This document shows positions 1-11,613 of a DNA stretch of 64,000 nt, piece by piece (position 1 is the stretch's first letter; each line of letters opens with the position of its first letter). This stretch comes from Lodderomyces elongisporus (Eukaryota > Ascomycota > Pichiomycetes > Serinales > Debaryomycetaceae). The notes under the pieces are model-generated. The model was given only the letters and a program-made list of their open reading frames with translations, was not told the origin of the DNA and ran no database searches. The stretch is from assembly GCF_030384665.1 (NCBI RefSeq), contig NC_083676.1, positions 434,001-498,000 on the forward strand. Direction: 5' to 3'. Both the position numbers and the translations under genes were made by a program.

Positions 1-628
1 GTGCATTTCATCCATCTATTGTGAAGAGAACCTTCCTTTGCTTTTGAGTATTATGGAAAAGTCCCAAGATCCAGTTATCAGGTGCAATTGTGTTTTAGGG
101 CTTGGTGATTTGGCCGTGAGCTTCAATAGGTTGATTGACGAGAATACAGATTTCATATATCGTCGTCTCACAGATGAGAACATTATGGTGCAAAAAACTT
201 GTTTAATGACTGTTACGTTCTTGATTCTTGCAGGTCAAGTTAAGGTAAAGGGACAATTATCTTCGATGGCCAAATGCTTAGAAAACTCGGACCAGGGAAT
301 AAGTGATATGTGTAGATTGTTTTTCACCGAATTGGCAACAAAGGATAACGCAATCTACAATGGCTTTATCGATATATTTAGTGGATTATCTTTTGACGAG
401 TCGTTGAGCCACGAATCATTCAAGAAGATTATCAAGTTTTTGTTGGGGTTTGTCACCAAAGAGCGCCAACAAAAGCAATTAAGCGAAAAACTATTAGTTA
501 GATTGAAAAAGGCAAAGAGCGAAAAGGAGTGGAAGGATATTGCGTTTGCATTGGAGACTATCCCAAATACAAACGCAGACATAGCAGCAATACTAAAAGA
601 AGGGTACCAAATGGTGTCGGCAAAGTAA
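1..628 (+). CDS. YCS4: Condensin complex subunit 1 (Cnd1/CAP-D2), C-terminal part
   Basis: This is the 3' end of the gene for the non-SMC HEAT-repeat subunit of condensin, which compacts and segregates mitotic chromosomes in the nucleus. The reading frame is open from base 2 of the window, so the gene starts outside. About 208 codons are visible. The family's conserved C-terminal block is clear: the segment containing RRLTDENIMVQKTCLMTVTF, then LAGQVKVKGQ, then FFTELATKDNAIYNGF. These are helices of the last HEAT repeats of Ycs4/Cnd1. The downstream tail is lysine-rich, as is common in this subunit. It ends 651 bases before ALE1 on the same strand. Family identity is secure. The missing 5' part prevents any comment on total length. 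Confidence 0.9.
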   Translation, partial: CISSIYCEENLPLLLSIMEKSQDPVIRCNCVLGLGDLAVSFNRLIDENTDFIYRRLTDENIMVQKTCLMTVTFLILAGQVKVKGQLSSMAKCLENSDQGISDMCRLFFTELATKDNAIYNGFIDIFSGLSFDESLSHESFKKIIKFLLGFVTKERQQKQLSEKLLVRLKKAKSEKEWKDIAFALETIPNTNADIAAILKEGYQMVSAK

Positions 629-1279
629 TAAATGAATACAAGAAATTTTTATGCAGTATTTGATACGTAAGTGTTTCTTTGCAGTAGTAGATGAGACTCT
701 GAGTATATGTTACATACAAGTTCAATACAAGATTTGTTGCTATCATCTTGGATCATAAAGGACTTGAGAAAATTGAAAAAAGAATGGGACAATAAAAAGT
801 GGGAAAAAAAACAGGAAATTAATGCTATACTATACAAAACAAATCAAAACAATACACAGAGACCAAAACAAAATCACAAAGCGCAATTTTTTTCTTTCTA
901 TTTGCTGTATCGAATTTTTTTTCTTTTTTTTTTCCCTCAAGCTGTCATTTAACCGATAGAAAAGAATATTGGAAATCAAAGTTTGTTTTCTCTGCGTTGC
1001 TCCCCACCTCCACACTTTACATTTTATTTCCCCACCATCCACTGAAAGCATTCCAACTGCCTTGTCAAGTCCCTCCCCCCATAAAGAAATTTGAACTTAT
1101 CAAAAAGGAAAGGACTCTTTTCTTTTTGTTTTGTTTATTTCTGCTTTTTGCTTTTTGCTTTTTGCTTTTTGCTTTTTGCTTTTATTTATTCAATTATTCA
1201 ATTATTCGTTTATCCATTAATTGATTATTTTTTATATTGTTGAAATCAATTTTTTTTTCTTCAAATCATCCATTAATCA
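629..1279. other. Intergenic spacer upstream of ALE1, with a 7-bp tandem repeat
   Basis: No credible gene is seen. The spacer is A/T-rich and holds about six copies of the heptamer GCTTTTT at 1143-1184, on the pyrimidine-rich strand just before the ALE1 start, as is usual for yeast promoters and leaders. Confidence 0.6.
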
Positions 1280-3085
1280 ATGATTGCCGTTATTCAGACA
1301 TTTTTAAACTTAATCCTGGACAATACAGGTTTGGATCAGGCCAGTGTTAAAATCCTTTTGTGTACATTACTTTCTTACCCATTCAGCATCATTTTCAAAA
1401 GATTGCCAGATCGCGAATACACCTTGAAGAATGTTTACGTTGTCATTGTTTCTGCATTCTATGTATTTGGAATTTGCGACTTACGATCTGGGTTTGGCAC
1501 GTTAATCCTTTCTACCTTGGGGTGCTATTTTATCACGAGATATTTGCGAACTTCAAGCATGCCATGGGTGAACTTCATATTCTTGATGACCCACATGGCA
1601 TATAGTCATTTCCACCTTCAGTTCTTTGCCGACTACGACCCTAGGGTTATTGATATTACAGGAGCGCAAATGATATTGGTGATGAAGTTATCAGCTTTTG
1701 GATGGAGTGTGTACGATGGGAAACAGCCATTGGAATCATTAAGCGAATACAACAGATCTCGTGCCATCAAACAACACCCAAATATTCTTCCATTCATTGG
1801 CTATCTGTTCTTTTATGCTTCTTTATTAACTGGTCCAGCTTTTGACTATGCAGACTATGACAAGTTCATCCATGCAACATTATTTGATGATGTTCCAGAG
1901 GACAAAAGACCAGGTAGACGCAGAAAGAGGCTAATTCCAAAAAGCGGAAAACAAGCGACATCAAAGTTATTTCAAGGTTTTTTTTGGGCGGCATTATTAT
2001 TTGTTGTGCCCAAATACGTGGAACTTGACGAAGTATTCACCAAGAGCTTTATCTACAACCACGGATTTGTTTATAGAATCTTCTACATGTGGGGGTTGGG
2101 TTTCCTTTATAGGTTGAAATACTATGCTATTTGGTTAATTGCCGAAGGTGCATGTATCTTGTGCGGTATAGGCTATAACGGAATTGACGCAACAACAGGC
2201 AAGTTCAAGTGGAATAGAGTCCAGAACATTGATCCATTGGCCTTTGAAACTGGTCAAAATGTACATGCATGCTTGGAAGCTTGGAATCAAAACACAAACA
2301 AATGGTTGAAGCACTATATTTATTTGCGAGTGGCAAAGCCAGGCAGGAAACCTGGATTTAAGAGTACCGTTTTCACTTTTGCTACAAGTGCGTTTTGGCA
2401 TGGAACAAGACCAGGCTATTATTTGACATTTGTAATTGGGGCATTTATGCAGACCGTTGGAAAGTATTACAGAAAAAACATTCGTCCGTTGTTTTTAACA
2501 GCTGATGGCTCTCCTAAACCAACAAAACGTGTTTACGATTTTGTCAGCTGGGTTGTCACACAGTTGGCATTTGGCTTTGCAGTACAACCATTTGTCATTT
2601 TAGATTTTAAGAAATCATTATTATGCTGGGCTACAGTTGATTACTGGCTAGTCGCAGCTATTGCAATAACATTCTTTATTTATAATGGCCCGCTCGCTAA
2701 GTACTTCAAGATCAGTCAGAAGAAGAAACTTCCAGTTAAAATTAATGAGACGAAGGAGTTACTGAGTGACAAAAAATTGTCTACCAAAGAGCATGGCTAT
2801 GTTACAAACGCAATCGATAAAAAGTTGGGTAAGGAGTACGATTCTCCAACTTTAGGTTTACCATCTTTGGATGTGTTTGAGGATCTTGATAAACTGGAAC
2901 TTGACGAAGACATCGAGCATTTGCACCAAGCTTGGGAATCATTCAAAAAAAGACGTTTCTTGGATGACGAAGACGCTGAGGGATTAAAGAGTGCTTACAG
3001 TAATTTTACTGACGAAATTAATGAAATTTACCGTGCAAAAAAGGATGAGTTTTTCGCTAGTGATGATAAGCCAAAGCAGCTGTAA
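1280..3085 (+). CDS. ALE1: MBOAT lysophospholipid acyltransferase
   Basis: Membrane-bound O-acyltransferase that re-acylates lysophospholipids (lyso-PC, lyso-PE, lysophosphatidate) with acyl-CoA at the ER in the Lands cycle. The 601-residue protein has multiple hydrophobic segments through about residue 490 and a long charged, acidic cytosolic tail. The MBOAT signature is visible: the region HACLEAWNQNTNKWLKHYIY near residues 330-350 with the conserved Asn, and SAFWHGTRPGYYLTF, whose His374 is the predicted catalytic histidine. The N-terminal region through SLLTGPAFDYADYDKFI matches the Ale1/LPCAT group rather than Gup1 or sterol acyltransferases. The start is the ATG at 1280, preceded by a T-rich leader. 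The last sense codon is CTG, probably Ser. Family certain, ortholog call strong. Confidence 0.9.
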   Translation: MIAVIQTFLNLILDNTGLDQASVKILLCTLLSYPFSIIFKRLPDREYTLKNVYVVIVSAFYVFGICDLRSGFGTLILSTLGCYFITRYLRTSSMPWVNFIFLMTHMAYSHFHLQFFADYDPRVIDITGAQMILVMKLSAFGWSVYDGKQPLESLSEYNRSRAIKQHPNILPFIGYLFFYASLLTGPAFDYADYDKFIHATLFDDVPEDKRPGRRRKRLIPKSGKQATSKLFQGFFWAALLFVVPKYVELDEVFTKSFIYNHGFVYRIFYMWGLGFLYRLKYYAIWLIAEGACILCGIGYNGIDATTGKFKWNRVQNIDPLAFETGQNVHACLEAWNQNTNKWLKHYIYLRVAKPGRKPGFKSTVFTFATSAFWHGTRPGYYLTFVIGAFMQTVGKYYRKNIRPLFLTADGSPKPTKRVYDFVSWVVTQLAFGFAVQPFVILDFKKSLLCWATVDYWLVAAIAITFFIYNGPLAKYFKISQKKKLPVKINETKELLSDKKLSTKEHGYVTNAIDKKLGKEYDSPTLGLPSLDVFEDLDKLELDEDIEHLHQAWESFKKRRFLDDEDAEGLKSAYSNFTDEINEIYRAKKDEFFASDDKPKQL

Positions 3086-5092
<2,007 letters not shown>

Positions 5093-5238
5093 TAAAAGTA
5101 GAGATTGAGAATGGTCTTTTTTTTTTCTTCCTATTTTCTTTTTAATCTTTTTTTATTCTTTTCAATTTCTTTGAAATAATAAAAAAAAAGAAGATAAAAG
5201 GGAAAGTAGACTTGTATTAAATAGAATAAAAGATATTT

Positions 5239-6240
5239 TTAATCCGATAATTCTGCATCAGGATCGAACAAATCTAGATCTAGATCAGCTACTTCATTAG
5301 AATACCCATTCTCATCTTCATCTACAGCGGTAGGTGCGGTAGGAGCCGTAGGAGCAATTTCTATGTGATCTCTATTAGATGGGTGTGGGGTTCCATTAAG
5401 AGATGTATCACCACTTTCTTTACTTGGCAGGATACTAACACGTTCGCTATTTTCCTTGCTCGTTTCCTCTTTTGCTACAGAAACCGGTTTTTCCTCGCCA
5501 AGAACATTTTCCAAAATCTCTTTTTCCTGGATATAGCTCATGGCTAACATGCCTCGTCGTAAAGAGTCTTCAGCAGGCCAAATATAGTTGTTGGGGTGGA
5601 TCTGGTGTGAGAGATTTCCCATTGCAACTGGTGCTTTAGAAAACTTCGCCAACTTCATTGAGTATGCAAAAATGTCCTTCACATCAATCTTCAACGAATT
5701 AGGATCATTATCTTTATCCTGTTTTAGTTCGTATGTTTTTGCTCTTGGAAGCTTCCTCAATTCACTTCTATAAGAAAGCAACTTCTTTAAGGTATTTTTT
5801 TGCAAATCATCTAAGCTTTTGTGCCTGTTCTGTAATTGCTTTAATGATTTTCTTCTTTGCTTATGCAAATGCAATTCCTTGATATCATTCTCAATAGTGG
5901 TGTTGAGTTTTGTGAGTTTCTCAAACTTTGTGAACACCTCATCGTCCTTAAACAGTGTTACTGCCTCACTTAGTTCATCCAACAAGGCTCTAAACTCGTC
6001 AATATGTGATATTACCGGTAGTGAGTCAATTGATGAATTCCCATTTTGAAATCTCGAACTTGAATCTAAGATTGGAACGTTTCTGGCTGGGTTTAGAGAA
6101 GAAGTGACATATGCAGACGGTGTGGCTGTGGCAGATCTTGTAGCAGAATCCTGATATAGTTGATTCAACTTTGTGGCTGAGGCAGTTCTTGAAATCAGCG
6201 ATGATAAAAGAGGCGAGTCAGGTCTCCTGTATGGCAACAT
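5239..6240 (-). CDS. MED4: Mediator complex subunit 4
   Basis: Middle-module subunit of the Mediator coactivator, which links activators to RNA polymerase II in the nucleus. The chosen ATG at 6240 gives 333 residues starting MLPYRRPDSP. The frame runs further upstream through an AT microsatellite that would encode an implausible YIYIYI stretch, so a longer start is rejected. Residues around 80-160 form the Med4 coiled coil (EFRALLDELSEAVTLFKDD, then IENDIKELHLHKQRR). The block after it, with KDIFAYSMKLAKFSKAP and NYIWPAEDSLRRGMLA, is the signature of fungal Med4. The C-terminal third is low complexity, with an APTAPTAPTA repeat, and ends in an acidic DLDLDLFDPDAELSD tail. It converges on HEM15 with only 146 bases between the stop codons. 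Confidence 0.88.
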   Translation of the reverse strand: MLPYRRPDSPLLSSLISRTASATKLNQLYQDSATRSATATPSAYVTSSLNPARNVPILDSSSRFQNGNSSIDSLPVISHIDEFRALLDELSEAVTLFKDDEVFTKFEKLTKLNTTIENDIKELHLHKQRRKSLKQLQNRHKSLDDLQKNTLKKLLSYRSELRKLPRAKTYELKQDKDNDPNSLKIDVKDIFAYSMKLAKFSKAPVAMGNLSHQIHPNNYIWPAEDSLRRGMLAMSYIQEKEILENVLGEEKPVSVAKEETSKENSERVSILPSKESGDTSLNGTPHPSNRDHIEIAPTAPTAPTAVDEDENGYSNEVADLDLDLFDPDAELSD

Positions 6241-6250
6241 TACTAAGCTC

Positions 6251-6289
<39 letters not shown>

Positions 6290-6486
6290 GTATATGTGTG
6301 TAGGGTGTGAGTATTCAGTTGAGTAACTTTCGTAAATAAACTAGTTGAAATCCTATACGAGTTTTGTGTGTGAGCAAAGTCCTTTTCAGTAAATTTTGCA
6401 CGGGGAATTACAACCACAGCAAAATCTGGTATTCAGACATTCAAGAATTCAAAAAGATTTAAATAAAGAAAAATGAAAAAGAAGGC

Positions 6487-6540
<54 letters not shown>

Positions 6541-6716
6541 ATCAAAAAAAAAACCTTTTAAAGCTCAGCATAAACTCTTCAAAATTTATCTTCTTTTGTT
6601 ACAATAGAACGAAAGTTCATCGTTTTATTTAATATTTCATAAGCAGCCAACTTGGATTACATATCTATATATACGTATTTCTACACATAAAATCTAATTC
6701 AAACTTGCCTCAGGGG
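6241..6716. repeat. Spacer with (TA)n and (GA)n microsatellites
   Basis: The region between MED4 and the NAM8-like gene carries a pure TA run at 6253-6286 and an almost pure GA run at about 6488-6540. Neither lies in a coding frame once MED4 is started at 6240. No gene is seen. Confidence 0.8.
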
Positions 6717-8390
6717 TCATGACTCAAGAATAGCGGCCCGCGCTATCTTGTCATCTAGATATATAGAGTCAATTTGATTAGTTTGGTGTATCTCGCTTTC
6801 ATCAAGTTCCAGTTTTAAAGCCTTGACGACTGTCTCGTCGAAATTATCAAATTTTCTTTTCTTGAAACGGTTTGGCATATAAAGTGAGGGCACAGGATCT
6901 GATGCTTCGTATCGTCCAGAATTTGAAGGCAAGAAATTAGTTTTTTCGTTCAAAACTCTCATTGTAGCACCCCAACCAATTACTGGTTTTAGTCCGTTGA
7001 TTTGCAAACCATTCATGTACATAAGCGCAGAGTTGGCAGAAGATCGTAAAAGAAACTTAACATGCCCCGTTTGGCCATCTGTCGTGATTTTGCAATAGAC
7101 AATATCACCAAACGCTGCAAAATGTTGTTCGAGCTCTTTTTCAGTTATCAATGATTGTAAATTAGTTAGTGTTAATGTCGTGTTGTTTTCGTCACTGTTA
7201 TAATTTGCAGTGGGCTGTGGCTGCGGCAACTGGATTCGATAAAGTTCATTTCTTGTCTCAGAAGGTGCGGATTGAAGAGCTGTCTCGGACCCTGCAGCAA
7301 TGCCTACTCGAATAGCTTTTGATCCTAGCATGAGCCCTTGCATCTCTTTCAAAGCTTTATTTAATGTGTCATGGCCATTAAATTTCACGAATCCGAACCC
7401 TCTGCTTTTCTTTGTAAGTGGATCCATAATAACTCGAGCAGATCTGATCTGATTTGGATATTTCAAATTGAACTTTGCAAAAAGTGCACTTTCTGAAACC
7501 TCAGGTGAGAGATCGCCAACAAACATGGTGAACTCTCCCCCGATGCTGTTGTTATAGCTATTGCTATAACTGCTATTATTGCCAATGCCACTTCCAAAAG
7601 CAGCAGAAGTAGCTGCTGCACCATTATGAGTGCCCACTACTCCTCCTTTTCCCTTTACTCCACTACCAAATCTCAGACCAACATTATATTGAGACTGAGA
7701 CTGAGACTGAAATTGAGACTGAGCCTGAAATTGAGACTGAGCATGAAATTGAGACTGAGACCGAGATTGGGATTGAGCATAAGAAGAACCTCTGCCCCCA
7801 CTTTTTGTATAATTCAATTTGAAGCGACGCAGAGACTGAGGGACTGGTTGGCCGTTCCTTTTCACCGCCAAATCAAGCAGTTCTTGCGAGTCAAATCCAA
7901 CAAAGGCAAATTGTGGTTTCAGAGGATTGACCCGATCTCGCACAATTTTCACAAATATTGGAGCAGAAACAAGTGTGCTCCACATGGTTTTAATGGATTC
8001 TTCAGTCCAATAAGGATCCAAATCACCCATCCACATTTGAAATTGTTGGTGCTGATGACCACCCAGTGGACCCAGTGGACCCAGCTGACCCGATTGACCC
8101 GATTGGCTCTGTTGAGTCAGATCATAGTTCTGGTTATGTTGCAGGTAAACATTTTGTCTTGATCTATAAGATGAAGATGCATACGATGAATATTGGTTTG
8201 GTGTCAGACGAGCCAGATAATCATGATGGTTGCGGTAGTTTCTATTCTGATGACCTGTATGCCCTCCACCATCCTGTGTGTTTCTCCCATAGTTAGAATT
8301 GTAGCCCCCGTGTCGCTGCTCCAGCCTCTCAGATCTCTCAGATCTCTCGTATCGCCGCGAATGGTCTCTTTGAATATTGTAATACAGCAT
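6717..8390 (-). CDS. NAM8: Three-RRM RNA-binding protein, Nam8/Ngr1-like
   Basis: A likely U1 snRNP-associated or mRNA-binding protein of the Nam8/TIA-1 group. The 557-residue protein begins with a low-complexity Arg/His/Tyr/Gln-rich region. RRM1 is at about 115-200 (FQMWMGDLDPYWTEESIKTM and FAFVGF), RRM2 at about 285-370 (FTMFVGDLSPEVSESALFAKF and RGFGFVKF), and RRM3 at about 405-475 (TTLTLTNLQSLITEKELEQHF and TGHVKFL). An opening MGDLDPYW element and three RRMs with a weak first RNP1 are typical of Nam8. The linker between RRM1 and RRM2 carries a Ser/Gln repeat (alternating SQ, SQFQ, SQFHAQ units), encoded by a CAGTCT-like DNA repeat at about 7683-7770. Family is secure. Nam8 versus Ngr1 is inferred. 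Confidence 0.75.
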   Translation of the reverse strand: MLYYNIQRDHSRRYERSERSERLEQRHGGYNSNYGRNTQDGGGHTGHQNRNYRNHHDYLARLTPNQYSSYASSSYRSRQNVYLQHNQNYDLTQQSQSGQSGQLGPLGPLGGHQHQQFQMWMGDLDPYWTEESIKTMWSTLVSAPIFVKIVRDRVNPLKPQFAFVGFDSQELLDLAVKRNGQPVPQSLRRFKLNYTKSGGRGSSYAQSQSRSQSQFHAQSQFQAQSQFQSQSQSQYNVGLRFGSGVKGKGGVVGTHNGAAATSAAFGSGIGNNSSYSNSYNNSIGGEFTMFVGDLSPEVSESALFAKFNLKYPNQIRSARVIMDPLTKKSRGFGFVKFNGHDTLNKALKEMQGLMLGSKAIRVGIAAGSETALQSAPSETRNELYRIQLPQPQPTANYNSDENNTTLTLTNLQSLITEKELEQHFAAFGDIVYCKITTDGQTGHVKFLLRSSANSALMYMNGLQINGLKPVIGWGATMRVLNEKTNFLPSNSGRYEASDPVPSLYMPNRFKKRKFDNFDETVVKALKLELDESEIHQTNQIDSIYLDDKIARAAILES

Positions 8391-8757
8391 TTGGATAGTT
8401 GGATGAGTTTGTCTTTATTGAAGGTTTACGATTGAAGTGTTTGGCTATTTGTGTGGTACGATGCAGTTGCAAAAAAATTAACAAGTTAGAGAATAGAAAA
8501 ATTATGGAAAATTGCAAAGTAAAAAAAAAAAAGAATAATAATAATAATAAAAGACAAATAACAGAAGCAGTTAATCTTCATCTCAAATTTACCTCAAGTG
8601 CGGTATTTATGAAAATCAGAGAAAGGAACAATTGACAAAAAAAAAAGAGAGCGAGAGCGCGAGAGAAAGAAAATACAAGAAAATACAAGCCAAGACAAGA
8701 CAAGACAAGACAAGATGGAAAGAGGAAAAAAAAATCAAGACGGAACTCTATATTGGT
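8391..8757. other. Spacer between the FHA kinase and the NAM8-like gene
   Basis: Holds the promoter of the NAM8-like gene on the minus strand and the 3' end of the kinase transcript. It contains an AAGAC-type pentamer repeat at about 8690-8714. No gene is seen. Confidence 0.6.
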
Positions 8758-10271
8758 TCATATCAATATATGATCACGGTAGAAAGCTTCCAACTTTGCC
8801 TTGTTCCTTTTAATCCAACCATGTTCGAAACACTCGTCGATATCCAACCGTTTGCTTGCGTCTACTTTAAGCAATGCCGATACGAACCTCTGGGCTAAGC
8901 TAGAAGTATGAGAAAATTGTTTTCTGTTGAAATTTAGCTTTCCTTCACGAGAAGCTAACAAAATGGAGGCTTTTTCATGTGCATAGAATGGTGAGATTCC
9001 GGAAAGTAAGATGTGGGTGATTATTCCCAAGGACCAGATGTCACATTTGAAATTGTACGCCTCAATGGCCCTTCCGTTAGAGTCGCATTTGAATACCTCG
9101 GGAGCACTATATTCAATTGTTCCGACACAAGTTGTGGTCCTTCCACTAGGCAATTGTTTAGCGATTCCAAAATCACAAAGGTAAATTCTTGATTTGGGCA
9201 AAGGAATGTGCATCAAGACATTGTCCAACTTGAGATCACGATGTACTATAAGCAAATTCTTATGTAAGAATTGAAGTGCCTTCATTATTTGAAACACAAT
9301 AAATATAGCTTCTCTCTCGGGAATGGCTTTTAAGTAATTGTCGTTTACAAGGTAGGAAAAGAGATCGCCGCCGCAAATGAGATCCTGGAAAATATAAAAC
9401 TTGTTATTTTTTTCTATGGCTTCATGAATTTTAATGATGTTTGGCTATTGCAGATGTTAGTAAAAATTTTAATGTTTAGCAAACTACTTTGGCTGCTAAA
9501 ACAAACAAAACATGCAAGAGAAGCAAAAAGAAAAGGAAAGAAAGGAAAATTGAGAATTTACTCATCTCCAATAAAGCGATACTGATTGATTATGAGTTCG
9601 AGACATGAAGCTTGCCCATAGGGTATACATACATGGTTAATTTTCAGTAGAAGCGTCGCCTCTCTGCTCTGGAACACTTTGGAATTATCAAATCGACTAG
9701 TTTTCTGCTTGGGAATGATTTTGACTGCAAAAGCGCCCTTGTGAATCAACGACCTGGCAATATGAACCGAGCCAAACGAACCCGATCCTAGCTTGATGGA
9801 TGATATTTGCCATCCATTAACACTTTGAGTTACCTGGGACATTGCCGGGGAATCAATAACAGAACAAGATTCAGATTCAAAGAATTCAATTGTGCATGCA
9901 GTCTTGAGTTCAAGCTTATCGCCGTGCCTTAAGTATCTAATCTCTCCTTTTTGCATTTCCTCTGAGTTGTGTAATACGCCATTTCTCGAGTTGTCAATGA
10001 CATATACAATTGGCTTGCAGTCTACATCAAATTGCACTGACCATATAGTGAGATGATGGAGAGAAACAGCAAGATTATTTATTTGAATCGTGCACAGTTT
10101 TCCTCGACCTATTTTTGCAACACTTTGGGTAAACAATGGAAATTTCAAGTTTGAAACCACTTTACAGGAATCTCCTTGATTTGATGGTACATTAACACTG
10201 TTATGTTTGCTAAAACAGATGACTTTAGAGCTCGATAAACTGATTATGTTGAGAAACCCGATGCAATCCAT
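8758..10271 (-). CDS. MEK1: FHA-domain Ser/Thr protein kinase, Mek1/Chk2-type, spliced
   Basis: A nuclear checkpoint-type kinase with exons 10271-9633 and 9444-8758, giving 441 residues. Splicing joins KINH to PNIIKIHEAI without a phase change and restores kinase subdomain IV, which strongly supports the intron. The FHA domain spans about residues 45-130 (IGRGKLC with Gly55-Arg56, and DNSRNGVL). The kinase follows, with glycine loop LGSGSFGSVHIA at 161-172, Lys184 in FAVKI, catalytic HRDLKLDN at 281-288, CDFG with Asp304, and a TIEYSAPEVF P+1 segment. One N-terminal FHA domain directly before the kinase fits Mek1 (meiotic chromosome axis, interhomolog bias) or Dun1. Rad53 is excluded because it has two FHA domains. 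I favour Mek1 from length and spacing, but Dun1 is possible. Residue 209 is a CTG codon. Confidence 0.65.
9445..9632 (-). other. Spliceosomal intron (188 nt) in the FHA kinase gene
   Basis: On the minus strand the donor is GTATGT at 9632-9627, the branch site TTACTAAC sits just upstream of the acceptor, and the acceptor is CAATAG ending at 9445. Branch-to-acceptor distance is short, as in yeasts. Both flanking exons are in phase and encode continuous kinase sequence. Confidence 0.9.
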
Positions 10272-10553
10272 CTTGTCGGGGTCAATTTTATTCCTAGTGT
10301 TTTACTTTTTCGTTTATAATTGAAATGGCGAAGCAAATAGTTGAGTATGTTTATTAGATGAATGCAAGCAAAATGTAAAAAGATACTGGGACAGGGTAAC
10401 AGAGGGGGGGGGGGCATAAGATGAAAAGGTGAATGTTTGGGGTTCTTATTTACTTTAGTTTGGTTTATTTTTATTCTTTTTTTTTTTTTTTGCAACAACT
10501 TTTGCAACCAAAATCCAATCCATTAAATGGTAAGATTATCTCTTTAGCAAAAA

Positions 10554-10589
<36 letters not shown>

Positions 10590-10914
10590 CTATTTGAAGA
10601 AACCAGGATTCTGCTTTCATTGTTGTATATCTCATAACTTCACTAGAAACATCACAAACGTAATATCATACACGGCATCATATATCACAATGCTCAAAGT
10701 GTTCATAAGAATGACTACTAAGGTTTATAGAGAAGGAAATAAAAGGATTTCTCAAGGTACTCAATATTTTTTTTTTTTCTTCTTCTTCTTCTTCTTCTTC
10801 ATTTACAGACAAATATATTACTTAGTAGATTTGATAGCTACAATTGTGGTAAGCAGTCAAAGTCTTGCCGTTTCAAGAGTCAAACTGAATCTCAGACGGG
10901 TGCACTATTAAAAG
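10272..10914. other. Spacer upstream of the FHA kinase gene
   Basis: No supported gene. It contains an 11-G run at 10404-10414, a CA microsatellite at about 10556-10582 and a TTC repeat near 10778-10800. An open frame at about 10594-10911 passes through these simple repeats and looks accidental. Confidence 0.55.
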
Positions 10915-10974
10915 TACCGTATCAAGGGCTTCACGTTGTGTGAATCCCTTCGCAACTAACCTAGCTTTATATCT

Positions 10975-11032
10975 CCAGTTATTCCATCCTTTCTAACTGT
11001 TTTCAGAATATCATCAGAAATTGTCATACTAA
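10975..11032 (+). repeat. Left arm of an imperfect inverted repeat
   Basis: This 58-base arm begins CCAGTTATTCCATCCTTTCT and its near-perfect reverse complement lies at 11209-11267. The arms differ at about six positions plus one 1-2 base indel. Read on the minus strand it includes the pre-RT peptide of the copia relic. Confidence 0.85.
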
Positions 11033-11208
11033 TAAGATCATCTGACAAACTAAGAAAAGTTCGGTCATTATATGCAACATAATTCTCGTCACCCTCTTCA
11101 CAAGTCAAATAATGCATGAGTTTCTTGGTCAATACTAAATATCTCAAAACATGCTTCGCATATCTATAATGTATCTCATCGGGCTTCTGAAAGTATCTAG
11201 ACAATCTG

Positions 11209-11267
11209 TTAGTAATAAATTTCTGATGATATTCTAAAAAAACACTTAGAAAGGATGGAATAACTGG
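11209..11267 (-). repeat. Right arm of the imperfect inverted repeat
   Basis: Reverse-complement partner of 10975-11032, separated by a loop of about 176 bases that contains the RNase H-proximal copia fragment. The duplication must have arisen with an inversion, because the same pol piece is present in both orientations. Confidence 0.85.
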
Positions 11268-11613
11268 TGAAGAAGCAAATTCATATCAATGAACTTTAAT
11301 TGATGATATAACCAAAACGCAGTTAGCTTGCAGAAAACATTCTTATTCTTTCGTTCATTCTTCACTTGTTTTCTCCATAACTTTTCTGCTGCAACTTCTG
11401 TAGTGTCAGTTATATTAGCCATGGTTTTCTATTGGCTATTCTGTCGTAGAATGTGAAATTCAGACTGACGCAAAAAAAAAAATATAAAATGTCGCAAACA
11501 TTTTAATTTTTAATGAATAAAGAACGAGAGCTTCTTGGATCTTCAAATACTAGTCGATTGAACATTGAACGAATTCCACATTCAACGTATACATAGTCCC
11601 ATTACAACTCATA

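Larger units (their letters stand above)
10915..11422 (-). mobile_element. Degenerate, rearranged Ty1/copia retrotransposon relic
   Basis: Short pieces of a copia-type pol gene lie on the minus strand. At 10974-10915 one frame encodes RYKARLVAKGFTQREALDTV, the hallmark start of the copia reverse transcriptase. Immediately upstream in a shifted frame is KTVRKDGITG, the segment expected just before it. At 11204 to about 11045 another piece reads LSRYFQKPDEIHYRYAKHVL and continues RYL, the conserved segment at the RT/RNase H end that normally lies far downstream. The order is therefore scrambled, with frameshifts and no complete ORF. The piece is framed by an inverted repeat. The element is inactive. 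A 58-codon ATG frame at 11422-11246 (MANITDTTEVAAEKLWRKQV) may be a gag-like remnant, but that is a guess. Confidence 0.8.

Noticed and set aside
6241..6417. Upstream extension of MED4 with a YIYIYI peptide
   Set aside because: It is produced by a TA microsatellite, and the ATG at 6240 gives the conserved Med4 start.
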